DNA of 64,000 bases from Lineus longissimus (taxonomy: Eukaryota > Nemertea > Pilidiophora > Heteronemertea > Lineidae), in assembly GCF_910592395.1 (NCBI RefSeq), contig NC_088321.1, positions 13,142,001-13,206,000 of the forward strand. The letters run 5' to 3'. Position 1 is the first letter of the stretch. Every line of letters begins with the position of its first letter. A program made the translations under genes and the position numbers. Below the pieces are notes generated by a model. The model saw only the letters and a list, made by a program, of their open reading frames with translations, was not told the origin of the DNA and searched no databases. Positions 11,993 through 22,992 of the stretch are shown piece after piece.

Positions 11993-14900
11993 TCCTTAAG
12001 CCAAAGCGTGACTTCATAAAAATGAAATCAGGGTCCAGGCCATGCGCACCCGGCCAAGCCTAACTTCAAGCCAGTGTAACTCCTTCATTGGCTAAAAACA
12101 CAGATCATCAGATTGTACGTGTTCATTTCTGTTAACAAGAGCAAAGCACCAGTTTATTCTACATACATAAATGAGCTGACGATAGTATTATCCCCAGGAT
12201 ATCACATGTCATCACTTGTCTTGCTTTAAAAAATTAATATTCCTTTCAAAAGCCGCGTTTGAATCTCAATAAAAAATCCCACGAGTGGTACAAATGGCTT
12301 GAAAAAGACTTCGAAGCAAAAGCATATTTAAACTATTTATGGAACGTCGTTTTAATGTTCTCGTGTTTGTTTTTCGGGATCTCGCTTGTCCCATATTTTC
12401 CCCTTTATCAGTCCGCGTGTTTACATTTGGTTTTAATGACGCTTCTGTGTAAACCACTCCTTTATTGCTGTGCCATGTCTGACAAGGCAGGTTTTTCCCT
12501 AAAATGTCCTCTTATCGCTCTCTTGGAGAAGGCGACCGTAATCGTCCACTGATCCCGTTAATTACTGATCTCTGTGTAACGGGTTGAAATGTCCCATGAC
12601 AGAGAGTCCCGGGAGACGAGACCCTCTAGTGTCTTATACCTGGGGTATTAAATGTCACGGATCTTTATAGAACCACACCTCATGTCGTATTGACACCCTT
12701 TCTTGGGGAGGGGCATTTAACGTTTCACCTGAAACACCGATTCAGACCAGCTTCGCTTGTGGACCATTGTTAGTGGGCAAATCGGTAGTCGTGCGAAATC
12801 CCTCCCCTTTAAGGTATCCGTTTGACAGTGAAATGACGTAGCACTGTCCATTCGAAGCTCATATACATACATGTACGACAAGCGGGTAAAAAAGTCTTAA
12901 CTGCTCATATAATGTATTTGCCAGTGCCGTACATTCTTCTCCAAAATACACATGCATGCCCCAATATTGACCCCTGTCAGCGCAGTTTGTCTTCGCTTAG
13001 AATCAACTGCTTACTTATTCCGCAGTTTACTTTACTTCAGCTCTGTTTATTCTTCCAGGACTTCGACCTTTCACCTCGGCGGTATTTTGAAGAAGATTTC
13101 AACAAGAGTCCGACCGGATTTCGTAGCTGCGTTAGTCCCATGACAGAATTCCTCACCAAGACTTTCCTTAGTTTTCGAAGAACATTGATCTGTCAAAGGC
13201 CGACAACGTATACTTCGACATAACTGCAATTCGTTTTTCAAGTCACAGGGCTTGAAATCATTCGAACTGATTGCTTAAATAGACTATGATCACATTAATG
13301 AAATACTAGTGGTGGATTCTGGAGAGACCTCTCCCCGGCCCAGGACTGTGTAGTATTGTGGTTAGTACGTGTACCACACGGACACGCTATGTGTACTACG
13401 CAGTTTACAACACACATAACAGACCATGCAGTACGCTTTTGGCACATTATGATACGTCAGTTGAAGAACATTGTTGAAGAAGCGATTCCCGCCTTCTCCG
13501 TGTCCGACGTTGATTCGCCATTGTCGTCAGAAGCCATACCAAGTACTTCGAAGATACCAGCAAGTTGATTGGAGAATCAATTAGGCAGACTACGATCGGA
13601 ACCTTTGATCTTAGGTACAATGTAAGAACCTCTTCATCATCGTTATACCATTCTCTTTGCAGGTTCATTCTTTCACAAGGGGCTATGTGCAGTAGTTTGA
13701 TTGTCAAATAGGTTGTCGCCAGACAATGGGTTGTTTGATCAAAGTTTTTAAATACATTTATTTGAACAACTCTGGTTTGATTCAGCAAAAAATATATGCC
13801 TCAGAGAAATTTGAATTGTTTCGATGGATTTGAGAAATAGGAGAGACCCCTATTGACGACGTTGTGTCACTTACATGTAACCTGACCTGCCTGTTGTCTC
13901 CTTTTAACATAGTTTCGAACACAGCCGCATAGTGGCGCAGGAGTCTGTGATTTACGGTACACTAGGTGTGTGTGTGTGCATTGACATTCTACAGCATATG
14001 GTCACAGATCCATGCATTAGAAATCGGTCAACGAATCATAATTTGTACCGGCTTGTTTGATAGTATTTTCTTTTCATTTTAACTTCCTGGTATCCGTCTG
14101 GCTTGTATCCGCGTCGGTTTGGAATAACACCTTCGAGGACAGGTCAATGACGTCACCAAAAAAGCAGCCGCAAAATATGGCTTCGGGGTTCGGCGAGATG
14201 TGTCAAAAACTGAGGGAAAATCCATTGCGTCTGATCACGTGATGCATGGATATTACTTTCTTAAATATCATGATTTATAATTAACCCCTCAGCTTAATGA
14301 AGCCTCTTTTTATATTCAGCGATTATTGTTAAGCAAGCAAAACCACTTGGGTTCGTGTAAAATATGGTAGAAGTCAAAAAACATTTAAAACCACACTATT
14401 CATTGTTTGATACGAGGTGTTTTAGCCAATATTTTTTTAATGATCCTGTTCGAAGTAATCTCGGCCTTGTTGGAAGCCAGTTTTGTATGATCAATGTATC
14501 TCGTACAAAAGTTGTCCCTTTAAAAGTCTCGACTCGGAAAATATCTAATTCCCAAGGGTTAAATCCTCCTGCACCAAACGCCCGCGACTTATTTCCTAAT
14601 CTCCGTAAAACACAAAAGCTATTGACAGACCAAGCAACGAAATGGTTATAATCCAAGTTCTTTGGAAATAAAGTAACTTCCCAACTTTGTGAAATTCCCC
14701 TAAAATTGTCCCTAATCGATAATCCGTTGTAACAGCTGTCTTTGATTAGACTTGTGACCTTGCAACAACAGTAATCATGACGCTTCGTTACGTGCATTGT
14801 TGGCGAAATTATTTCATTGTTGCGGTTAAAATTCCTTGATATATCAAATCGAGTAACCACTCGTGGGATGATATCATCAAATTTGTAACAAGGCCAGTTG

Positions 14901-15072
14901 ATATCGTGATGTAAGCTATGTATAATTTTCCAAAGTTATTCCGAATAATACTGAAATAATTGACATGTCGCTAAATCCATTATTTCAGACTTTATTCTTA
15001 ATGATAGCCTTTAACACTATAGTAAGGGACGATTCATATTCCTACGTCTGTGGGGAGGTTAGCAATACATTT
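11993..15072. other. non-coding stretch, no gene recognised
   Basis: A CTTTCTTGGGGAGGGGCATTT segment near 12690-12715 faintly resembles ends of the CCGGTGT family. The 14364-14860 region is open on both strands for 95-154 codons but carries no motif or splice pair I trust. Frames at 12259-12552 and 12912-13223 are likewise unsupported. Confidence 0.4.
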
Positions 15073-15152
15073 GAATAGGCGAAACAGGAATAGGCGAAAC
15101 AGGAATAGGCGGAACAGGAATAGGCGGAACAGGAATAGGCGAAACAGGAATA
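15073..15152 (+). repeat. 15-bp minisatellite, about 5.3 copies
   Basis: The unit GAATAGGCGAAACAG is repeated, with GGCGG variants in the third and fourth copies. The 15-bp period keeps a frame open that reads as NRRNR repeats, but this is low-complexity DNA with no sign of a gene. Confidence 0.85.
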
Positions 15153-18039
15153 CACCATCTTGGAACCTTACTGCTCAAATGTGCGCAATATCCTACAAGA
15201 CAACTCATTTGTACCAGTCATATACATGTTCATGTAGTTTCATCCATTCATCGGTGATTTGCAGGCCTTTGTCTCCAGAAGAAAAGGTTTGGACACACCG
15301 AGAAAGAAATTAAGTGTGTAAAGACATACAGATTTCTTCAACAGAAGTGTGTAAAAGAGTTAACTCTCTTTATAACACCTTTAACACAATATTAGCTTTT
15401 ACTTCCAGTTCTACACATGCATGTTTAGACTGATAAAGGGGCTAATCTGATAATCCAACATTAAGACTTTGTTATTTGCTCAAGAAAACCGGGAAATAAA
15501 GAACTAACACTGTGATTATTATAACAAAATAGCATAGAGAGGTTAAGAGGTGGCATTTTTACGACGGATATCGCGTTGCCTATTGTTTTAAATGCAATAA
15601 AACTGTGTCTTTTAACTGGTGTGCCAACATGAAGAAAAAATGATACGAAACAATCGAATTGACCAAATGACGTCAACCAGAGAAATGAACCACCCCGGTC
15701 TCGTTTTCGTATCAAAAGCTAGCTTGTGGTGTGTGTCGCCTTTGGCTTCAAGGTACACCTAATTTGAGATGGTCCCTTACATGACATATTACAAGTGTAA
15801 GGTGGTGATAACGACGACATCGCAAATAAATTCGACCCCTTCGCCAGGGTCACTGTCGAGCGTCTCTCATCATCCCTCACAAATACAACCGAAGAGGGCT
15901 CGAGGTAAAAGGTAGATGCTCGTGAAACACATCCTCAGACAAAGAACTTTGATATTTTTAGATGGCTTTCGGCCCCAGATGAATTCAAAGTGTAAAAGAC
16001 TGAGCGGCTTTCTACACGCGGATTTCCTTTGGTATCGTGGTTGTAGAGGGGTGAGTGTCAGGATCGATTGAAAGGTGTTAGAGGTGCAGGGCGTTGGCTG
16101 TGGGTGCACTTCACTGGGTGGATGTGCACCCCAAGGAGATGAGTTGAGCTTCTTTAACATATTTCCCATATTTTGGACCTTGATTTTTCTTCAGCGATGC
16201 TTGGTCATGCATACCATATTACCACAACGAAATAGGAGTGAAGGGGCGGCCTAGGCCATTTCGATCGCTTTCCACTTCAGAAGTGGAGCCAAATCGAACG
16301 ACTTACAATTCGCTGTCAAATTTCATTCTCAACCGTGAAATTCATTGAATACTTTTGGTGATGAATTAGTCTAATTGTTCCTAATGGCCTCGGTAGGCGA
16401 CAAGTTAGTCTCTTTCGCCACCTGGAGAGAGAATAAGCAGGTTTTGCGACCCCTGCGAACGGCCAAGTACGAAGGTCTGTCGTGTCATGAAATCAAATAA
16501 AACTTCATTTCCGTGACACTTGGAATTCAAAGAAGAATCGGGGACATTTTTGCAGAAAGTATTCGATAAAGTACAATTACATATCGCTGGTCTTCGTGTT
16601 GAAATAACGGTTGCTAGACCTGCCTAATAACGTCATTCTGTCGTTCGAAAAGGGCAATCACTCCCTCTTTTGTGTAAAGTGGGAAACACAACTATGAAGT
16701 CACGCATGTGTAACCTCCTCACCATCCAACTGATCACCTCACATTCTATAATGGGCCAATGATATCCCTTACAACGTAAATAACTCCATTGGACAATAGG
16801 GGCAAAATTCCAAAATGGCAGCAGTGAGTTTGCTCACGAAGCATGGCGACTTGTTTGTGTTCGAGATAAACGCACAACGATGGTCTTTGAAATGATGTGC
16901 TCGACAGGTAGTGGTCTAGGGATGACTGCCTTCCGAGTGCACAGAGCCTTGATGTAGGCCGAGTCCGTGAGTAGGGTGGTGGAGGCGAGTCTGGGGCAAA
17001 ATACTGCGCGTTTGAGGATTTCTTGAACTGAAAGTTTTTACCCCGGACTCGTTGCCCAATAATCCCTACCCTCATCTCAACAGGGGTTAACGGTTGACTT
17101 TGTGTACATGTAAGCTTCATGGTTGACCACAGGTACCACCGTTTTTGCCTAAAGCAATTAAGACTCTTTCAAAAGGAAGTGAATGCCAGTTTCAAGGATG
17201 CGAGTCTGTTCTTTGCCCATCAGAAAACATCCTGACAATATCAGGCCATTTCACTCGATACATACTTACTCCCTCGGAAACATGCATATTAAGGGGAAGT
17301 CTGTTGTAGGTCCGGTTTGCAAGAGGATGATCAGGGAACAGCCTCTCATGTTTTAAATGGGCACAGAGTTATATGTAGAATATTGGAAGTGATTTCTATC
17401 TCTGGAATTGTTTTTGCTCGCCTTCAAGTAATTCGCAAAGATGTAAAGGGTACGCTACTTGAAGCCAAGTGTTCCTTTCGGAACATGCTGTATATTCCCA
17501 AATTTTCGGCGATATGCTGCACCTGTCAAAAGAAACATTTAGCCCTACACGTTATGACTGTGTTGTATGGTCCCATCCCCTCAGCAATAGATTGTGGGCA
17601 ACTCGAGCTTGACGCCAACAAAGCGACCATTTTGACATTGGGGTGGTTTTGTGGGGGGACTGAACATTGCGTTAATGACCTTGATTCGACTATCGCATTC
17701 CACTTTCCATTCAAAACCGTGTGTCAGTAACCTTTCTGTCCATTCCAAACAAATAAACTGGTCTTGCCTGAACCATTGGAATCATCCTTGCAATAAATCG
17801 CCCATTCATGAACTCTTTCCTTTTCAGTGATGGTCCATTTTTGGTCACACAACCCGATGCGATGCACTCGAGATTGCCGACCTCAGCAGCTCAGTGCGTG
17901 TGTAGATCGAGGGCGTGGAGTTTTGGTGCGTAGCGGATGGACCTGAACCCAGTGGCATCCTCAGTCTGACCACGTGGATGGATGTGGTACCGAGTACTGA
18001 CCGGACGGCATGCGGGCTACGCGACAAAACAAGGTATTT
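15153..18039. other. non-coding stretch, no gene recognised
   Basis: Frames of 60-137 codons (for example 17317-17730 plus, 16746-17120 minus) lack motifs, splice pairs or conserved counterparts elsewhere in the window. No RNA gene is seen. Confidence 0.4.
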
Positions 18040-18350
18040 TTTAGTGTTTTTCATATCGTATCGCACTGACCAAATGGATTTTGTTAAACTCAGGAATCTG
18101 ACCACCAGATCACATTTACCAGAAGATAGTGGTGTTGCACAACACTAAATTATCCTCGGGGTATCAGGCCTAACCATGCTTTTTCATGCTGTTGTCTAAA
18201 GCTGGTCAACTATGACACCGGCTGCCCAGGGCTGTGTAACATTACTATTAGTGATAAGAGGTCAGCCAAGTACCATTTGCCAGATCTATCTGAAAACACT
18301 ATGAGTAGAGTTGTACAGAAGGTGATAGTTAGGTAACATCCTAATCATTG
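18040..18350 (+). repeat. block A, diverged single copy
   Basis: This segment shares GGTGTTGCACAACACTA, GTCAACTATGACACC, GGCTGTGTAACATTACTATT and CCAGATCTATCTGAAAA with blocks at 28.4 kb, 30.9 kb and each later unit, and with an inverted copy upstream of exon 1 in every unit. In the frame used by the later copies it reads MTPAAQGCVTLLL followed by RGQPS, so it keeps a short hydrophobic stretch. It is either a decayed leader exon of the array gene family or a dispersed repeat. A motif just downstream (18443-18480) also recurs near 24250-24290. Confidence 0.65.
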
Positions 18351-19248
18351 TAGTTTCCGAAGTGTTTCCTTCTTAGGGCCAAAAGCCACCATGATTGGAT
18401 CAGTGTCAATATCACATCACCCCTTACTCCGTGCCCCACCTCGCAGTTGAAAAATATCAGGCCGCGTGCACCGAGGACTTAACGGTCATTGTTTGCAGCC
18501 TTATCCAAGGGTTATAAGGCGCCTGTTGATGACATCACCTCGAAACAGGATCTCGTGCTATGTCTCCACGTGGACTGCATGGTGTTGATGTATTTTGCCG
18601 CACGGCTTGTCCTCATGTAAGATGTCACTTTTCAATGTGTATGTACATCAGAGGCCATTACTTCCACATTCGCAGGCCATATGTTTCTGAAATGGAAATA
18701 AGCATGGGCCGTGTCAGGGGTGTTAGCTGTTCTCAATTTCAAGCATAGCGATGACTAAGCCAAGTTCTTAGGATTACGAGAGATTAACATGCCAGTTTGC
18801 CCAAATTTACAATGGGGTAAGCTTATGGATGATTTTCAGCATTGAAGTCGTTCGGAGTGTTGATTCGAATAGCTAGGCCTATTTCGTGTAAGTTATAATA
18901 CATACACGCAATTTTGGGTTTTATTTGTGTACTCTGCGAGTAGAGAAATCAAACACGGCTTATAGACTTAACTTTTGTCAAACAGTGCAGTAGGCCTAGG
19001 CTGCTTTGAGCTGACTAAGTAAGCAAGGATTTATTTGGGAGGCCTATTGTGAACTGTAAGCGCTGTGGGTAGGCCTGTGTTATTTTGCTGGCTGGCTGTT
19101 CGGATTTAGGACTTATGTGTTTTTGTATGCAAATCACAAATAATTTTGCTTTTGGTTTCTGTGCAAGTTCGTACAAAGTAAAATGGGTGTTGAACTTCAT
19201 CATACATGCATTGGAACTCAAGGAGTAAGGAACCTTTTTTGGAGCAGA
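18351..19248. other. non-coding stretch, no gene recognised
   Basis: No supported gene is seen. A short segment at 18443-18480 resembles 24248-24290 in U0, suggesting older duplicated sequence extends here. Confidence 0.35.
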
Positions 19249-19460
19249 ACCGGTTGGCCACGGGCACCACCATTTTGGCTGGAACTTGAAATCGTAAATC
19301 AATAAGAACGCTTTGAAAACGAAGTCCATGCCAAGTCTCTTCTGTGTTTTCAAGAGAACAGCCCCCGAGTTTTGAATTGGCATTCATCAATTCGAAGGAG
19401 TTCTATCTGCTTTTGGATTCCAAGTTCTTGCCAAACTGGACGTGCCTTTGGTTAACCCTC
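19249..19460. repeat. imperfect inverted duplication
   Basis: 19249-19320 in reverse complement resembles 19391-19460. Shared strings include CAAGTTCCAGCCAAAATGG against CAAGTTCTTGCCAAACTGG. Both arms are open when read outward from the complementary strands and give related peptides (FKAFLLIYDFKFQPKW and SKEFYLLLDSKFLPNW). Either a hairpin element or an inverted duplicate of an exon would explain this. Confidence 0.5.
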
Positions 19461-19844
19461 GAGGGGAAATTTGCTGCCTTGGCTGCCGCGGCGGAGAAAC
19501 TACATCTGGCGCCATTGGTTAGTACTAAAACCGCCATCTCTTTATTCTTCCCATTTGCCAAAATTTCTGAGTTTATTTTCGATTTTTTTTGATTTCACAG
19601 AATACCATTCTTTCGATTTTTCCAATCAAGTCATATTTTTTGGTGATTCCTAAATGCATGCAAATAAAATTTTTGTGATGATATTCCTGCCTCCAACCAA
19701 CTGCGCTTGTGAGTAAATTTGAATTGCTTAATACCGAAGTTTTTCTAACTCCTAGTTTAGTCCAGCAGCAGGTGACCTTTATTCTGGCAGGAGGAACATG
19801 ATGAGGTGTACAACTCCTTGCGGACTCCTGGATTAGGAAAATCG

Positions 19845-19925
19845 GTTTTCGATGCAGGTCTTGAAGAGTGCAACTTTGTATAATGAAATATCAAATTGCA
19901 CTCGTCCCGGCCTGCATTTGGTACC
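19845..19925 (+). ncRNA. mir-92: miR-92 precursor hairpin 1
   Basis: The mature miR-92 sequence (22 nt, beginning AATTGCACTCGTCCCGG) is at 19894-19915 on the 3' arm. The 5' arm, GCAGGTCTTGAAGAGTGCAA (19855-19874), pairs with it, and flanking TGCA/TGCA bases extend the stem. The seed ATTGCAC is the miR-25/92 family seed, and guides on the 3' arm are the rule in this family. MicroRNAs of this family repress target mRNAs through Argonaute in the cytoplasm. This is the first of four hairpins in 1 kb, all on the plus strand, probably processed from one primary transcript. Confidence 0.93.
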
Positions 19926-20166
19926 ACAAAGCTACGACAATAGGAGGCGCTGCTAAACCAGACAGGAATGGAACTGTTTACCGCTATGGCGGCACGTGGA
20001 CCTGCTGTCAAATACCTTTTGATCAATCACGTTGAGGCCGATGGCACTCATTTCAAGTGTTTAATGGTCGTCTGCGGTTCTGTCCGAAAGACCTGCTTTC
20101 TGAGTTGGGGTCCCATGCACTACCGAATCGGGAAGTGAATGCTCGGACTGAATGACCTCATGGCTT

Positions 20167-20240
20167 TGTTGAACAGGTCGTAACGGGATGCAACTTTTGT
20201 CTTCACTTGCAAATTGCACTCGTCCCGGCCTGCTTAACAC
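20167..20240 (+). ncRNA. mir-92: miR-92 precursor hairpin 2
   Basis: The mature sequence is identical to hairpin 1, at 20212-20233. The 5' arm is ACAGGTCGTAACGGGATGCA (from about 20173), and the outer stem pairs GTTGAACAGG with CCTGCTTAAC. The loop differs from the other three hairpins, so this is a separate duplicated locus and not an assembly copy. Confidence 0.93.
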
Positions 20241-20423
20241 AAGTCCCTTTCACAAACTGCCTGCCTGTTTTATGGTTGCGATTGGAGTCCTGCGTTCGTC
20301 GTGAACAGGCCAAATCTCCAAGCCTCGCCATTTGTAATGGTTGCTTAGTGATACTTGCACCGTGTAAAAACGTGTTGTTGCTCTGCAGAAAATTCTAGCC
20401 ATCCTCTCATTGGGAGATTGGAA

Positions 20424-20499
20424 CTGACCTGAAGGTCGTGAAGAGGGCAATGTTTGTTAAAATATGCAAATTGCACTCGTCCCGGCCTGCCAGGTCTGT
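20424..20499 (+). ncRNA. mir-92: miR-92 precursor hairpin 3
   Basis: The mature sequence is at 20469-20490. The 5' arm is AGGTCGTGAAGAGGGCAATG, and the outer stem pairs GACCTG with CAGGTC. The mature strand is the same 22 nt as in hairpins 1, 2 and 4, while arms and loop have diverged, as expected under selection on the guide. Confidence 0.93.
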
Positions 20500-20795
20500 T
20501 CTTTAGCCTCGCTGTGACCAGCCAATCGGATGTCTTGACACACTGGATGGACGGAATGGATTCAGGTGCTGTTATATCAACATTCTAAGATGATGTTCCA
20601 AACGAAGACTTGCTGACTTGTAACACTTTAGTTGTGAATACGAATTGTGGTCGGCCTTTGTTTTGGTTCAATCACTGCCGATGATATATACACGTGCTTT
20701 GTACCCCCATCGTCTACCAATCCAAATGAGACACTGTCACTCCTGACCAATCGGATCCATCGTTAGAAATAGCCACATTCAAATGATACGCCGTG

Positions 20796-20867
20796 TTTCA
20801 TTAGTAGGTTGTGATGTTTGCAATCTGTTCATTGTCAAATTGCACTCGTCCCGGCCTGCTATAAAGC
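20796..20867 (+). ncRNA. mir-92: miR-92 precursor hairpin 4
   Basis: The mature sequence is at 20838-20859. The 5' arm is GTAGGTTGTGATGTTTGCAA, with a mismatch in the centre of the stem (TTT against CTC) and an outer pairing of TTAGTAGG with CCTGCTATA. It has the shortest loop of the four, and is the last member found. The sequence up to 21.2 kb has no further copy. Confidence 0.9.
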
Positions 20868-21169
20868 GGCAAGGCAACGTGAATAACAAAATACAGGACA
20901 TTTCCCAGACGCCTGAAGGGTCCTTTAGATGACGCAGACCATGCATGGGATACAGGTCGGGAAAGTGACCCCCAATCAAATTACTCCCAAAAAACATATT
21001 ATCATGGGCTGTGGAAATATAACGCATGCATGCTCGCGCGGAACTTGTATGCAATTGGTGCGTTTATCAATTTTCCCGATCGCTGCATGTTTATTAAGCG
21101 TGTGTGTAAACTCAAATTGTCATATGAGAATACTACAAGATAGGCATATTCTTTCAATAGGAAATTTTC
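20868..21169. other. non-coding stretch after the miRNA cluster
   Basis: No gene or further miR-92 copy is seen. Confidence 0.4.
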
Positions 21170-21262
21170 GCAAATCCCCGAAACCCCAACGTGAACGCCT
21201 ATCTTATTGTTTGACCTCCTAATGACGAAGTCCAACATTGAGAGAGGCGTTCACGTGGACGT
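21170..21262. repeat. inverted repeat spanning an exon acceptor
   Basis: The left arm (about 21170-21201, CCCCGAAACCCCAACGTGAA then CGCCT) is complementary, with one small gap, to 21236-21270 (AGGCGTTCACGTGGACGTTT then CGGGG). The loop of about 40 bp contains the likely 3' splice site at 21230. The arms could sequester the acceptor in the pre-mRNA, or mark the tip of a duplicated segment. Confidence 0.65.
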
Positions 21263-21453
21263 TTCGGGGGTTTTGCCAAACGGCATTTTTCTCTGGTGCC
21301 GCCACGGCGGTGGCCGGTGTCATTTTCCTGGAACCGACCACCAAATTAAACAAACGGCTCAAGCTCTCCAAGAACTACGTTATGATCTCGCTGACATTTG
21401 CCGTGGTGTGCTGCAAGCTTTACGTGTTCTTCTGCGGGAATCCTCATACTTCC
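21231..21453 (+). CDS. candidate coding exon of a membrane protein, unrecognised
   Basis: The frame from the acceptor at CGAAG (21230) to the donor GTAAGC (21454) is open for about 74 codons, with strong C/G preference at third positions, unlike the AT-rich flanks. The peptide contains two hydrophobic segments: FFSGAATAVAGVIFLEP, then a basic stretch (KLNKRLKLSKNY), then VMISLTFAVVCCKLYVFFCG. The layout of hydrophobic, basic, hydrophobic suggests a helical hairpin in a small membrane protein. I do not recognise the family, and no partner exon was found with confidence. It lies between the miR-92 cluster and the array. It could be an exon of a larger gene whose other exons lie outside the window or in unrecognised sequence. 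Confidence 0.5.
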
Positions 21454-22163
21454 GTAAGCCTCTGGTCAAGAAGATATTGTAAGCATGTACATGAACTTAA
21501 AAAAACATAAATTATTTTGCATTCACGAAATAATTTCAATGCTTTGACATCAAACATGCATTATGAATATAATCGTATTCCTTCAAAAACTGGTGAAATC
21601 TGGACAGAAGTATTGGATTAATTAGTCCTTGAATCTGCTCTGTTATCGTTTACGCCATCTGCCGCCTGTTGGTAGCACTAGTTACAGAAGAACTAGAAAT
21701 GTTCAGGCAGGAGGTGTCCTGGTGTGAAACAGGAGAAGATCTAACAGATTGAAGGAATAATCATTCTCCTTTAAGCGACGATTATCGAATTTGCATCAAC
21801 AGTTTCCCCTTAAAGTTCATGACGTTCTTTTTAGCCCACCCGATATATATATTGTATAACTCATAACGATAAGAACATTAAACAAAGGTGACTGTATGTC
21901 AAAAACCGCGGAGAAATCGTGATAATCGGTTCTTTTGTTTTCGTTTGGTGACAGATTCATGAAATCATTGCCTCCAAATCGATTTTAATTGATTAACTTC
22001 AAACAAATCGTTCGTTCTTTGCAGACTGGTATCGATCGTTTGAAAAATGATGCCATAAAGTTGTTTTATTCCGTGTTCGAAATTTTGAGATACACGCCAG
22101 ACAATCAGTCCGCTTTCGGTGACAAAAGCGGCTTTCCTGGAGAGTTCCACGACAAAGCCCCAA

Positions 22164-22480
22164 AGCTTTGTGGTCAGGGTGGTGTCAATTGGCCAGTATT
22201 CCTCTCTATTCTTCATTAGGGAGCAGGTCTGAAGCCATAGAGCCACAGAGCTTTGTGGTCAGGGTGGTGTCATTTGGCCAGTATTCCTTTCTATTCTTTA
22301 TTAGGGAGCAGGTCTGAAGCCACAGAGCTTTGTGGTCAGGGTGGTGTTCTTTGGCCAGAATTCCTTTCTATTCTTCATTAGGGAGCAGGTCTGAAGCCAC
22401 AGAGCTTTGTGGTCAGGGTTGTGACCTTTGGCCTGTATTCCTTTCTATTCTTCATAAGGGAGCAGGTCTGAAGCACATAA
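22164..22480 (+). repeat. 77-bp tandem repeat, about 4 copies
   Basis: The string AGCTTTGTGGTCAGGG starts at 22164, 22249, 22326 and 22403, giving spacings of 85, 77 and 77 bp. Each unit also has GGGAGCAGGTCTGAAGC. U1-U5 carry one matching unit each (for example 39535-39610), so the repeat expanded in U0 or contracted later. Confidence 0.85.
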
Positions 22481-22762
22481 CTAGGAGCCTGGTCACCAAG
22501 CCCAGATTACCATCGAGCAGATTCTCGCAAGTCTATTCTGTGACGTTGTTTTCGGAGTCGGCTGTGCCCTGTGCGTAGACCGCAGATTGCCACGTGTTGC
22601 TTTCTCCCCAACTTGGTAATGTTATCAGTCCGGGGATTTCAATCATTGTTTTCTTTTCTCCATTCCTCTGTCAGCATATTTTAAGAAGGCCTTCATTCTT
22701 TGTAGTCGGTGTTGATTTTCTTTTGCTGTTGCTTGCTGCTATCTTTGGCCAGGGTTTGAACA

Positions 22763-22979
22763 ATGATGTTAACAATTCAACACATCATACGAAGGAGGTG
22801 GCTGCAGACGCTGCCCATAATCGTGTTGAAAAAACAGTGCCCGGGAAACAGAGACGGTACGGACATGTCTGTCGTTTGGAGGATACTGGTAGTGCGTCAC
22901 GTCAAGTGCCTGAGCTATGCTTCATGTTATCAACATAATATGGACTTGTTTCACTATCAATCAGCCTTTACCACTGCAA
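22763..22979 (+). CDS. U0 copy of exon E0 (array gene family)
   Basis: The block from 22808 aligns codon by codon with the E0 blocks of U1-U5. U0 has two extra codons after LPIIVLK and one codon fewer near QH. All indels are multiples of three, and several differences are silent (GTG/GTC, TTG/CTC, TTG/TTA, TTT/TTC). Conserved peptide parts are LPIIVLK, DMSVVW and MDLF. In U0 the frame extends upstream to two in-frame ATG codons at 22763. No consensus donor is seen directly after the aligned block in U0 (GCAATAATAG), unlike GTAAGT in U2-U5, so splicing here is doubtful. Confidence 0.5.
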
Positions 22980-22992
22980 TAATAGCATGGTG

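Noticed and set aside
14396-14860. 154-codon minus-strand frame
   Set aside because: The opposite strand is also open, there is no motif, and no splice border or counterpart was found.
15073-15152. Arg/Asn-repeat protein
   Set aside because: It is a 15-bp minisatellite. The frame is a by-product of the period.
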